A stretch of DNA of 64,000 nucleotides. Source: JAJPXC01 sp964517875 (GTDB lineage: Bacteria > Bacteroidota > Bacteroidia > Bacteroidales > Muribaculaceae). Below the pieces are notes generated by a model. That model was not told the origin of the DNA, ran no database searches, and saw nothing but the letters and a program-made list of their open reading frames with translations. The stretch is from assembly GCA_964517875.1 (NCBI GenBank), contig CAZFEU010000002.1, positions 1 through 64,000 of the forward strand, read 5' to 3'. Position numbers and translations under genes: made by a program. Positions within the stretch are counted from its first letter, which is position 1. Each line of letters begins with the position of its first letter. Below, in pieces: positions 43,102-52,582 of the stretch.

Positions 43102-44217
43102 TTATCTTCCCAAATTAAGAAGTCCATAGTAAACAAAGGTCATGAGTAGTGTAAAACACAAGTGAAGTTTTACAGCTATTCCAAGTTTTACATATCGTTG
43201 AGGATCTGTATTCAATTTATCTAAGAAAGGAGCTATTATTACGATCGGATATACAAACCAACTCAAGTATGCAATTCTATTGTTGAATGCTGCATACATA
43301 CATAGCATCCATACCGAATTTGTAAGAATATAGAAATGGAGGAGAAAATGGCATAGTTGCGACAATCCAATCCTACTCTTAAACTCAAAATAATATCCCA
43401 TTATCACAGGTACGGCAGAATAAAGTATAAAGTCTGGACGAAAGCCAATGTGAGCGGTCGTAGTTTCCTCAGTAGCTTTTAGATATATAGCACCCTGATC
43501 ATCCGACATACCGGCAAAGACTTCCTGGAAATAGGTGACATGCAAAGTACATATTAATAAACAGATACCCCACAACCAATAATAGATTTTCGGCTTTTTT
43601 ATAACCATTGCGATAATAAAAGTTGCAATAGGCAAGACCATACTATGGTGAAAGCCTAATGAGACAAGTATCAACGCAGCGCATATCAGCTTCTTATTCC
43701 TAAAGCTCAATGCCAAAATAAAAATAGATGCAGCGACACCCGCTTTAATTCCATTGACAGAGTAGGTATATGTAGAAAAACCGGCCAAATATGTCAGGAA
43801 AGCCAGTTTAGTACTTTCTGGGAACAACCGCCTTAGTCCCCAATACATCGCGCCAAAATACAAGGTAGCCATTATAAGGAAAAAATATTGATGGTCGTAA
43901 CGGCTACTTGAATACCAAAGGATAAAATTATCAAATATCTTATTGTCAGTATCCCAGTCAAATTTAAAAGATTCATGTGCGAATAGGCGCAACATCATAT
44001 CGTAGGCCGACATATCAACAAAGTATCCATTGATAGGCCGTAATCCTATAAACAATGTTACAACTACAAGAAGGACAATCGCATTACTATTGTTTGTCGC
44101 TCCTCTTCCTATCGTATGGGTCTTAGCATATACATATTGAGGCAAATAGTGCATCGTAAGAGCTGCGACTGCCAATATATATATATAATTATATATTGAT
44201 GCTAAAAATACTTCCAT
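43102..44217 (-). CDS. EpsG/Wzy-type polysaccharide polymerase
   Basis: A 371-residue multi-pass membrane protein with about 10 hydrophobic segments. The early motif GLRPINGYFVDMSAYDMML and the later GFSTYTYSVNGIKAGVAASI and FHHSMVLPIATFI are typical of the EpsG family, which polymerises repeat units at the periplasmic side of the inner membrane. It is the only Wzy candidate in the operon. Confidence 0.82.
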   Translation of the reverse strand: MEVFLASIYNYIYILAVAALTMHYLPQYVYAKTHTIGRGATNNSNAIVLLVVVTLFIGLRPINGYFVDMSAYDMMLRLFAHESFKFDWDTDNKIFDNFILWYSSSRYDHQYFFLIMATLYFGAMYWGLRRLFPESTKLAFLTYLAGFSTYTYSVNGIKAGVAASIFILALSFRNKKLICAALILVSLGFHHSMVLPIATFIIAMVIKKPKIYYWLWGICLLICTLHVTYFQEVFAGMSDDQGAIYLKATEETTTAHIGFRPDFILYSAVPVIMGYYFEFKSRIGLSQLCHFLLHFYILTNSVWMLCMYAAFNNRIAYLSWFVYPIVIIAPFLDKLNTDPQRYVKLGIAVKLHLCFTLLMTFVYYGLLNLGR

Positions 44218-44350
44218 ATTACCGACTACTTATCATCCTATTGAGTCATGCTTGTGCAATTACAGGTCAAAAGTGCAAGACTTGAGCCCCACAAAATATA
44301 CTTTCATATTTTTTCTGCGCATTTCAATGAAACTGATCTACAATATCAGA

Positions 44351-45511
44351 CTAAACACCTACTGATATCTTGTTCACAATTCTTCTACTCGCTGCACCAT
44401 CACCATACGGATTAACCGCCATGGACATAGCGTTATATGCACTTTGATCTTCAAGGAGTAATGATACATTATGCATAATAGTGTCATAGTCCGTCCCAAC
44501 AAGTTTAACAGTCCCCGCCATAAGCGCCTCGGGACGTTCAGTCGTATCTCGCATCACCAATACCGGCTTACCAAGGCCGGGAGCTTCTTCTTGAATACCA
44601 CCACTATCAGTAAGGACGATCGTTGACTTCTCCATCAGATATACGAATGAAAGATATTCCAACGGCTCTATAAAAAACATGTTTCCAAGTCTGTCAAGAT
44701 TTTCCCCGAATACTGCATGGATTGGCTCACGCACATTTGGATTTAAGTGCATAGGGTACACAAAATCTACATCAGGATATTTTTCAGACAATGCCTTGAG
44801 TGCTTTACATACTGAGATGAAACCAGTGCCAAAATTCTCTCTGCGATGGCCAGTTATCAATACCAATTTTTTTCCAGCCTCTAATCGATTAATGTCATAA
44901 CCCGATTTAATAAGTTCATTCTTTAACTTAGAGTCTAGTTCAGGATTATTCTTTATTTTTTCAATAACCCAATATAGAGCGTCAATAACCGTATTACCAG
45001 TCACTATAATCTTATCATCCATTACACCTTCATCCATAAGGTTCTGACGACTCAGTTGAGTAGGCGCAAAATGATACTCCGCAATACGCCCCGTAATTTG
45101 TCGATTCATTTCTTCGGGCCACGGAGAATAAATGTTATGTGTACGTAAACCAGCCTCTACGTGTCCCACCGGCACTTGCTGATAGAACGCCGCAAGAGCG
45201 GCAGCTGTTGATGTTGTAGTATCGCCATGTACCAACACAATATCTGGGCAAACGGCTTTCAACACTTCACGTAATCCTATCAACACTCTTGAAGTGACAT
45301 CATACAAATCCTGACCTGGCTTCATAATATCAAGGTCATATTCCGGCTTTATATCAAAGAGTTCCAATACTTGATCAAGCATCTGTCGGTGCTGACCTGT
45401 CACAGCAACAACAGTTTTAAATTTATCTGGATGCTGCTCGAACTCCTTGACAAGTGGAGCCATTTTAATTGCCTCCGGACGTGTTCCGAAAACTAGCAAT
45501 ACTTTTTTCAT
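44351..45511 (-). CDS. wecB: UDP-N-acetylglucosamine 2-epimerase
   Basis: A 386-residue non-hydrolysing epimerase: FGTRPEAIKMAPLV (8-21), VHGDTTTSTAAALAAF, HVEAGLRTHNIYSPWPEEMN and LTDSGGIQEEAPGLGKPVLVMR are all diagnostic. It interconverts UDP-GlcNAc and UDP-ManNAc, supplying UDP-ManNAc for the repeat unit. The 133-base gap between it and the polymerase gene holds no recognisable gene. It overlaps the next upstream gene by four bases. Confidence 0.93.
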   Translation of the reverse strand: MKKVLLVFGTRPEAIKMAPLVKEFEQHPDKFKTVVAVTGQHRQMLDQVLELFDIKPEYDLDIMKPGQDLYDVTSRVLIGLREVLKAVCPDIVLVHGDTTTSTAAALAAFYQQVPVGHVEAGLRTHNIYSPWPEEMNRQITGRIAEYHFAPTQLSRQNLMDEGVMDDKIIVTGNTVIDALYWVIEKIKNNPELDSKLKNELIKSGYDINRLEAGKKLVLITGHRRENFGTGFISVCKALKALSEKYPDVDFVYPMHLNPNVREPIHAVFGENLDRLGNMFFIEPLEYLSFVYLMEKSTIVLTDSGGIQEEAPGLGKPVLVMRDTTERPEALMAGTVKLVGTDYDTIMHNVSLLLEDQSAYNAMSMAVNPYGDGAASRRIVNKISVGV

Positions 45512-46251
45512 CTTTTGAAATATCTCAACGTTATCAAATCAGACATGAATACTGAGGCCTTCTCTCCCAAAATTTGCGTCAACTTTACTTTCATGCCGTG
45601 ACGCACTCTCGATAGCAGGGTTCGCTTCACCCAAGAGCCTGCAAAGTGATGTATGCACACCGATTCTTCCGAAATATGTATTTTCCCTGTCCTATGATCT
45701 TTCGGACAGAAATATTCTGCTGGATACATTGTGCAAAGTCCTGGAAAATCTTGATATTTCCCATCTTTTTTTAGACCTTTACCTACCATGTATTTTGTGA
45801 TCACAGTAGTATTTGTCGTATAATCCAGCGAACCATCAGGCAATACAAACCTTCGTTCTTTATACCCTTCCAGCAATTCCTTTGCCCATATCGAACCTTT
45901 TTCTGCCGCCATCATCCCCGTAGGCACATTCCCATCAGTTTCAAAACCTGAAAAAGCCAGGTGATGTAAAAACGGGTCATAAGATTTAAGCACCTCTACA
46001 TCTGTATCCATATACACTCCCCCTTCTGTGTATAGGGCATATAGTCTAACGAAATCTGTTACAAATGCAAACTTTCGATTTTCATATGCCTCTTTTACAT
46101 ATTGATTCTGATTGATATCAAAATTATCTTCATCCCACTCCTTTATCTCATAGTCAGGAAGATACTTTTTCCATGAGGCTATATTTTTTAAAACAGATTC
46201 CGGAAGTGGATTCCGACCGAACCAGCAATAATGAATCTTTTTGGGTATCAT
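45508..46251 (-). CDS. glycosyltransferase with DXD motif (GT32/Gly_transf_sug type)
   Basis: A 247-residue protein beginning IPKKIHYCWFGRNPLPESVL, then FVTDFVRLYALYTEGGVYMDTDVEVLKSYDP, in which DTD is the metal-binding DXD. These proteins transfer hexoses in capsular polysaccharide pathways. Upstream, 46252-46503 is an AT-rich non-coding gap of 252 bases with no clear signal. Confidence 0.85.
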   Translation of the reverse strand: MIPKKIHYCWFGRNPLPESVLKNIASWKKYLPDYEIKEWDEDNFDINQNQYVKEAYENRKFAFVTDFVRLYALYTEGGVYMDTDVEVLKSYDPFLHHLAFSGFETDGNVPTGMMAAEKGSIWAKELLEGYKERRFVLPDGSLDYTTNTTVITKYMVGKGLKKDGKYQDFPGLCTMYPAEYFCPKDHRTGKIHISEESVCIHHFAGSWVKRTLLSRVRHGMKVKLTQILGEKASVFMSDLITLRYFKR

Positions 46252-46503
46252 TTCAAATCAAAATTTTGTTCTTCTTTTAATTACACTCCGTAAGTATGAG
46301 TAGCATTATCGATAAAAGAGTTCTTTTCTCCCTACAGAAGACTTCTATGCGTTATAGAGAAACAAGTAACTGAACATCCATCAGGGACTCACAAACCGCA
46401 ATAGATCGGATAGCATACCCCTACCTGAGTTTTACGTCGCAATGTTCATCTATTACCAATGCTAATTGTCTTGATTTTAATAGTTTATCGAAAATATGAA
46501 ATA

Positions 46504-47469
46504 TCAATTCAATGCTTTCCGCATACTATGCCGAAGGTTGTATGCCCAAAGCATTATGCGTGCTGTACCTATATGCCCTCTAAAAGCTAGGGTGTACATC
46601 ACCCTCAAAATAGGGTTGGTATCTTCAGTTGTCCTAACATCGGGATAAAGTTTATTGATTTCCTTCCTTGTTAATAAGGAATTCCTAAAGGCCATTTTTT
46701 TTACCAAAAGTTTAGACTTCTGTACCAGTACTGAGTCTTTCGGAAGTTGTGTCATCAAAAAATCTATAAACTTCTTCTGACTCTCCAATGTCCTTATTGT
46801 ATAATTGTTTGTAATCGAGAACGGGATTTGAACGTAATGATAATATGCCTTAGGAAGATAGGCTACTTTAATATCCTGTTTTAAGAGCTGCACATTAAAA
46901 CAAACATCTTCACAATAATTTATACCGGCAGGGAAATATGCTTTACATTTAAGCACACACTCACGCCTTACAAGCTTATTGCAGCAACTCCCATGCACCT
47001 TGGGACCAAAGAGGTCATTCAGAACATCTGCATGATATAACGTGGTAGGTTCTTGAACTCTATATATCGTCTTCCCATTAACCTCATTGATGAAATCACA
47101 TATCACCATATCAGCATCATCGGCCGTGGCCTTTTCATAGAGTTCTTCCAGCATATTGGGCTCGACCCAATCGTCAGGATCTGCATGGATTAAATACTCT
47201 CCACGAGCTGCGTCAAGCCCTGTCTGCCTTGCGGCACTTACTCCACCATTTTCGCGATGTATTACACAAATAGCTCCTTTACCGTTAGAAAGGGAGACAC
47301 ACCTTGCTGCATATTCATCACATAAAGAGCCTGATCGGTCAGGGCTGCCGTCATCTACCAATATCAACTCCCAGCCAGTCAGGGTTTGATTCATAAAGCT
47401 GTCCAAACATTTGGCAATGGTTGACTCAGCCTTATAAACAGGGATTATGACACTCACTTTAGGCTTCAC
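46504..47469 (-). CDS. glycosyltransferase, GT2 family
   Basis: A 321-residue GT-A protein starting PKVSVIIPVYKAESTIAKCL with LVDDGSPDRSG and HADPDDWVEPNMLEELYEKA (DPDD metal site), and NYCEDVCFNVQL supplying the ED motif. The C-terminus is basic. It overlaps the next GT2 gene by four bases, so the two are translationally coupled. Confidence 0.88.
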   Translation of the reverse strand: MKPKVSVIIPVYKAESTIAKCLDSFMNQTLTGWELILVDDGSPDRSGSLCDEYAARCVSLSNGKGAICVIHRENGGVSAARQTGLDAARGEYLIHADPDDWVEPNMLEELYEKATADDADMVICDFINEVNGKTIYRVQEPTTLYHADVLNDLFGPKVHGSCCNKLVRRECVLKCKAYFPAGINYCEDVCFNVQLLKQDIKVAYLPKAYYHYVQIPFSITNNYTIRTLESQKKFIDFLMTQLPKDSVLVQKSKLLVKKMAFRNSLLTRKEINKLYPDVRTTEDTNPILRVMYTLAFRGHIGTARIMLWAYNLRHSMRKALN

Positions 47470-48485
47470 TTTTTTCCCCGATTGATTTTCCTTAAGAGCA
47501 AATGATAAATTAGCTTCATTCCAAGAAGTCGCATACCCGACGAACTGCTTTTAAATGCGATGGGAAGAGTATGCTTCCATGATTGAGAGTTGTGATGCCG
47601 TAGATACGTCAAAAAAGTACTGTATATTAATTCCAATATAAGGGAATTCGTCTTATTAACCTTATTCTCTTTAAAAAACCTTCGAAATTCTTCAGTTACA
47701 ATATCTACCGGTTGCTCCATCTCATGCTTAATAGTCAATGAATGAAACAACTCTTGAAACACTGAAGAAGCCTTCAGCCCAAATATGGAAAATGCTCTTT
47801 GCTGCGCCTTAAATGCGCATGCCTGTTGCTCTGTTTTTTTGCTTGAGGTAATTTGTGAGTTACTATTACGATAACAAAAGAGAACCTCCGGTATGTTGGC
47901 TATTTCACCATACTCCAGGATGCTTACCATCAGCGAATAGTCTTGAGCATATCTTACGGTTTCATCATATTGTATCAACTTGTCGTTAACGATTCTGTGA
48001 TACATGGCTGCGGGATGAGATATCTGGGAGTTCTGTATAAACTGCGCCCTAACCCATCTGTAATTCGTTTCATACCGGCCAATGCTCTCCAAACGATTGC
48101 CTTTATCATCAATATTGCCAGTCCATGAGCCGACACATCGAATGTCAGGATGTAGATCGAGATATTCTACTTGCCTTTCAAATCTGTGTGGCAAACTCAT
48201 ATCATCGGCATCCATTCGGGCAATATAATATCCCTTGGCTATGTTTAGACCCTTATTGAGAGATTTCGTGAGTCCAATATTTGTCTCATTGGTAATCACA
48301 GCCACACGTCCGTCTTTTTCTGCAAATTCTCTCAAGATCCTATCATTGTCCGAGTTTCCAGGATTATCATTGATAATGATAAACTCAAAATCAGAGAAAG
48401 TCTGATCAAGGATTGATTGTATTGCTATACGAAGCCATTCCTCTGGCTCGTTATAAACGCTCATTATTACAGAGACCCTGGGCAT
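47466..48485 (-). CDS. glycosyltransferase, GT2 family
   Basis: A 339-residue GT-A protein: RVSVIMSVYNEPEEWLRIAI, IINDNPGNSDN and MDADDMSLPHRFERQVEYLD (DADD), with YAQDYSLMVSIL as the QDY/EDY element. The unusual IINDNPGNSDN in place of the common DDGS motif is seen in a subgroup that transfers GalNAc or rhamnose-like sugars; the donor is not assignable here. Confidence 0.87.
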   Translation of the reverse strand: MPRVSVIMSVYNEPEEWLRIAIQSILDQTFSDFEFIIINDNPGNSDNDRILREFAEKDGRVAVITNETNIGLTKSLNKGLNIAKGYYIARMDADDMSLPHRFERQVEYLDLHPDIRCVGSWTGNIDDKGNRLESIGRYETNYRWVRAQFIQNSQISHPAAMYHRIVNDKLIQYDETVRYAQDYSLMVSILEYGEIANIPEVLFCYRNSNSQITSSKKTEQQACAFKAQQRAFSIFGLKASSVFQELFHSLTIKHEMEQPVDIVTEEFRRFFKENKVNKTNSLILELIYSTFLTYLRHHNSQSWKHTLPIAFKSSSSGMRLLGMKLIYHLLLRKINRGKK

Positions 48486-48491
48486 AAATCA

Positions 48492-49412
48492 TCATTTTAT
48501 CGGTAAATCTATTTCTTCCCCAAAGATATAGTCCCACTTTTCCGGCATAAAGGGAGTCCATCCGCCATGATGAAAGAATGTAAGTTCGCCGAAAAACACA
48601 GCTCCATCAACTTCATAGAAATCTACCCTTACATGAGGGATACCCTGCGAAAGCTTGGTGGCCAATTCCTTCATCAATTCAAATTTTTCAGGCTTTTCAG
48701 GAAGTACCGGGGCATTGGGGTGGCCATGCTGCATAGGTAAATGATTGAAGTCCATATCAAAGAAATCAAAATATGGCTCCTCGCGATTCTGCCTATCGGT
48801 AGCAATAAAAAGCCATTTTACTACTCCATTAAAGCAGAAAAACTTATAATCTCTCAATTCTCCCGTCTTGGAATCTTCCATATACTTCTCCGCAATAATC
48901 CTACGGGGAACATTTTTATAGGGCCATTCACGGCCTGATAAGTAGTAATCAGTATGAAGACTCGACTCGATCTTAGCCTTAGCTTTTATTAGATCCAGGT
49001 TATTCTTGTCCTTGCAGATAACCAAACCACCACTATCGTGCGTACACTTGAGGACGAATTGATCAGGCAGAGAGTTAAAATCAATATCATCAAACTTATC
49101 CCAAACTCCTAAGGTTGGTATAATATACTTTTCTCCTATTGTATCTGCTACATATTTTTTTACTGCGTATTTGTCCACCATGGTGGTGTATTGAGGTCTG
49201 CGATCATGGAGTTTCAGCCATTGGAGCTTCTCGTTATAAGATTTTGGCGAGCGCAGGTTCAACTTGTATGACATTCTGCCATACCACCCTCTTTTAATTT
49301 GAATTGAATCGCTATTTTTAAATTTCGAAAGATTTCCAATGAAACTGTAAAATACTTTTCTTGGATTACGAATTCCTTTAGCTATTTTCCTTATAGTGTT
49401 ATTCATCCCCAT
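48492..49412 (-). CDS. ATP-grasp (TupA-like) protein
   Basis: A 306-residue member of the ATP-grasp TupA-like family: the N-terminal SYNEKLQWLKLHDRRPQYTT, then VDKYAVKKYV, then DQFVLKCTHDSGGLVICKDK for ATP binding, and late GIPHVRVDFYEVDGAVFFGE with Asp/Glu metal ligands. The family is common in capsule loci and is proposed to ligate an amino acid or similar group to polymers, though the exact product is unknown. A truncated paralogue lies at 51253-51465. Confidence 0.8.
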   Translation of the reverse strand: MGMNNTIRKIAKGIRNPRKVFYSFIGNLSKFKNSDSIQIKRGWYGRMSYKLNLRSPKSYNEKLQWLKLHDRRPQYTTMVDKYAVKKYVADTIGEKYIIPTLGVWDKFDDIDFNSLPDQFVLKCTHDSGGLVICKDKNNLDLIKAKAKIESSLHTDYYLSGREWPYKNVPRRIIAEKYMEDSKTGELRDYKFFCFNGVVKWLFIATDRQNREEPYFDFFDMDFNHLPMQHGHPNAPVLPEKPEKFELMKELATKLSQGIPHVRVDFYEVDGAVFFGELTFFHHGGWTPFMPEKWDYIFGEEIDLPIK

Positions 49413-49520
49413 TGTTTGGTTTTTCGTTTCTTTAACTTCTCTATTGCATACTAATTTCTATGGGATTCCTATATGTGGGCAAACTATATTATTCGGTCTA
49501 TAACTCAAATTTGTTGCACT

Positions 49521-51089
49521 TTATCTCCAAATTGAAAACTTTGACCTCAACCATCCTATTGCCTCTTGATAGGTTGTAGATCTGTGAAAGATAATGTATA
49601 TGGCCACCATTGACAGAAACACTGACAGCACAAGCCTATACGCAATCTTAAGCCATAAGTTGGTTATCCCACCCAGCTCCTCTATTTGCGCAAATAGATA
49701 GAAACATCCGGCACATATCGCCATCATGACGCACAGGTGAGCTATTTGGGTCAGATAATAAGGAATCAATTTATTATTGCCGAAATAATACTTGAACGTG
49801 ATGCTCGAGCTGTACAGGAAGTTTATCAGGAAAAGCGACACAAGCGTACCCCCAATCAGGCCGTTGATACCCCAAAGCCTCACGAATACATAGCAAAGCA
49901 CTAAATTCAGCACGGCCTCAAACACCGCTCTCCACCGTATCTCCCAATACAGTCCTACAGCATCCACCCATATCGAGCGAATGTCTCCCATCTTAAGCAT
50001 ATAGAAATATACCACAAGAAGTATTACCGTGGAATTACCAAACATATATTCTTTGCCCATCCATATCTGCATGAATGGCTGATAAAGCGAGAAGAGACAT
50101 ACCGCACACACCGTGCTTACAACCATATATAGCAGATTAAACTTCTGCAAAGCCTTGTGGTTCTCCTCAATCGAGGCTGTCTGCACATAATTACCGATCC
50201 CGGCAGTCATTGACAGCGGCACAAGAGCCAATATTCCAGTCAACGAACTAAATATCATATAATAGTTATTGTAAATTCCAACAACCTCAAGGCTGATGAA
50301 TGCCGAAATAAAAATATTAGCCACCCCATTGCGCGAAACGATACAAACCTTCTGGATACTCAGCCCTATAACTTTCTTCTTTATATCGCCCATGAGCTCC
50401 CGGGATACCTTTCCACGACATTTATATTGAGGGAATAACTTGTCAACAACACACGACACTATGATATTCCTCACCAAAGCAATGGCCGGGATTACTATTA
50501 CGTATGCATAAAAGCTGTCTAACGTAATGATTACCAGAATTTGCAGGCCTGATGTGAGGAGTGAAATAACAGTGCCAATGTGCTGAATTACGTCAACTCG
50601 CTGATATGCCTCAAGTAAAGACACTTTGTAACCATATAGTAGGTAGCTTATGCTTGTCGACAATAGATAGAGCAGATAAATAATATATATATTAGCACCC
50701 GCTGGGGGAGTTCCGTTAATCAGTTTCGGCAGAAAAGGCAGAGCCATCAAGCCTACAGCCAGGATACCCACACCTATCATCTTATAGATTTTCCTATAAA
50801 AATTCAGGAGTGCACATATTGTAGTCTCGTCATTCTCGGCAATCGGCTTATACATACTGTAAACCACCGCAGCCGAAAACCCTAATTCAGCAATATTCAG
50901 CACCTGAAGTATTGAGCTGAACAGGCCGTTAAGACCCGCATAGTCAATACCTATATATTTGATCAGTAACGTTCTTACAACAAATGGAAGAACAAGAGTA
51001 ACAATTCTGTTTATTACACCAGCTCCTATACCTCTTGCGGCATTTTTCGTCTTATTGTAAGTAACTTTCTCTCCCATAATCATCTTCAA
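49521..51089 (-). CDS. repeat-unit flippase (Wzx-type, MOP superfamily)
   Basis: A 522-residue integral membrane protein with about 12-14 hydrophobic segments. NAARGIGAGVINRIVTLVLP near the start and the GLNGLFSSILQVLNIAELGF motif are typical of Wzx/RfbX-like flippases. It moves the lipid-linked repeat unit across the inner membrane before polymerisation. The start could be M1 or the in-frame M4. Confidence 0.88.
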   Translation of the reverse strand: MKMIMGEKVTYNKTKNAARGIGAGVINRIVTLVLPFVVRTLLIKYIGIDYAGLNGLFSSILQVLNIAELGFSAAVVYSMYKPIAENDETTICALLNFYRKIYKMIGVGILAVGLMALPFLPKLINGTPPAGANIYIIYLLYLLSTSISYLLYGYKVSLLEAYQRVDVIQHIGTVISLLTSGLQILVIITLDSFYAYVIVIPAIALVRNIIVSCVVDKLFPQYKCRGKVSRELMGDIKKKVIGLSIQKVCIVSRNGVANIFISAFISLEVVGIYNNYYMIFSSLTGILALVPLSMTAGIGNYVQTASIEENHKALQKFNLLYMVVSTVCAVCLFSLYQPFMQIWMGKEYMFGNSTVILLVVYFYMLKMGDIRSIWVDAVGLYWEIRWRAVFEAVLNLVLCYVFVRLWGINGLIGGTLVSLFLINFLYSSSITFKYYFGNNKLIPYYLTQIAHLCVMMAICAGCFYLFAQIEELGGITNLWLKIAYRLVLSVFLSMVAIYIIFHRSTTYQEAIGWLRSKFSIWR

Positions 51090-51252
51090 AAAGATAATCG
51101 TAATTAGGCTTTTCGATTAGGGTTTATCATTGTGTAATCATGTTTCTACGGAAGCTTGAATATTGCATTAAAAACCAGGCGAGAAACGGCGGTTATCATT
51201 TAATATAAATCTTTTAAGATAATTAAATTTAACCCTCAAGCCTTCACAAAAA

Positions 51253-51465
51253 TCAACCAGCCATTATTACATATTCTTTCTTTCGGTTATGTATCTTAAG
51301 CCACTGGAGTTTTTCGCTATATAAAACCGGGGTATCCAAATTCAACTCGCGACCCATCTCAAAGAAATAGTAGGCTTTTAGAAACCACGAGTCTGGAAAC
51401 CAATACGGAAAAAGCCTGGTAAGTTTAAGAAGTACCCTATATTTGAATATCTTTAATTTTGACAT
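51253..51465 (-). pseudogene. truncated ATP-grasp (TupA-like) gene remnant
   Basis: A 70-residue frame: LNLDTPVLYSEKLQWLKIHN parallels LNLRSPKSYNEKLQWLKLHD of the intact TupA-like protein at 48492-49412, but it stops after KKEYVIMAG where the intact protein continues VDKYAVKKYV. The ATP-grasp core is missing, and no matching sequence is seen in 51090-51252. It is most simply the 5' remnant of a deleted or recombined gene, marking gene exchange in the locus. Confidence 0.8.
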
Positions 51466-51477
51466 GGCATAGAAAAA

Positions 51478-52512
51478 TCAGGTTAGCCAATTATAGACAT
51501 GTTTGGTCTTGTTCTTATAGACGGGATAGCAGATTAATAATGCTACGATTATTGTCAGTATGAACATACTGTTGGGATTTCCAATTAATTTTGATTGTAT
51601 TCCTGATATTTCTTGGAATAGGATGAAGCCCCTTTGAATGGGCGCATGCAGCAAATAGATGCTGATAGAGAGATTACGCAAAAGCTTCGTATCGTGTTTA
51701 GGACTTGCGCTTGGCGTTTCGTAATATTTAGCGCTAAACAAAAACAGCGCAAACACAAAAAATGGTTGCATCAGATAATATTGCCCATCTTCCAAGCCAT
51801 TGTACCCACTAATTATATAGAGCTCAGTAAAGAACAACCCTGCAGCAATTATCAGCATAAGATTGATATTCACATACCTAAATTTAGCGGTGACAACATC
51901 CCAATTCCTTGCCGCTAAAATACCCAGCCCTACATACAGAAATCCTGTAAATAAACCATTCTTAGGGGAAATGCAGTAGACCATGTAGCCATCAACAATT
52001 TCTTTTAGGACGCTTACATCTTCGATGACAAAGTAATACCGTCCACAACATAGAGCAAACAGGTATAGGGGTATAGCTATGGGAATTATGTATTTCTCTT
52101 TATGATATCTTATGAATGGCACCAACAAGAAGCCAGCGACAATCAACGCCTGGATATACCACATTGCTCCAAGTGGATAAAAAACAATATGCTGTATCGT
52201 CTCAATCACTATTGTGGACACCGCAGTTCCGGCCAAAGCGAGTATCAGAATAACCTCTACTTGAGTTAGCGGCTCAAATACAAGCAACTTTGTAAATAGT
52301 CGTTTACAAAAATTTTTGTATATGCTATTTGAGTATCCTCTGATATAATATTTCCTTGCAAAAAAGAAGCCTGAAGCAATAAAGAAGTACGGAACAGCAG
52401 AATAATAAACAACCGGATATAACCAATCCTGATACTGCCCCAAAAAACAAGAATGCAATGCAACAATGGCTAATGAAAATACAAATTTAAATATATCTAC
52501 CAACCAAAACAT
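51478..52512 (-). CDS. membrane acyltransferase (acyltransferase-3/OafA family)
   Basis: A 344-residue protein with about 10 hydrophobic helices. The N-terminal FKFVFSLAIVALHSCFLG contains the catalytic His of this family, and AVPYFFIASGFFFARKYY is the next conserved block. It O-acetylates sugars or glycan chains in the membrane. The late SISIYLLHAPIQRGFIL is also typical. Confidence 0.82.
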   Translation of the reverse strand: MFWLVDIFKFVFSLAIVALHSCFLGQYQDWLYPVVYYSAVPYFFIASGFFFARKYYIRGYSNSIYKNFCKRLFTKLLVFEPLTQVEVILILALAGTAVSTIVIETIQHIVFYPLGAMWYIQALIVAGFLLVPFIRYHKEKYIIPIAIPLYLFALCCGRYYFVIEDVSVLKEIVDGYMVYCISPKNGLFTGFLYVGLGILAARNWDVVTAKFRYVNINLMLIIAAGLFFTELYIISGYNGLEDGQYYLMQPFFVFALFLFSAKYYETPSASPKHDTKLLRNLSISIYLLHAPIQRGFILFQEISGIQSKLIGNPNSMFILTIIVALLICYPVYKNKTKHVYNWLT

Positions 52513-52582
52513 GCTTCCTTATCTACAAATAATAACATGAACAATCTATTAACATGAAAAATCATACTTGACTATATGGTAC

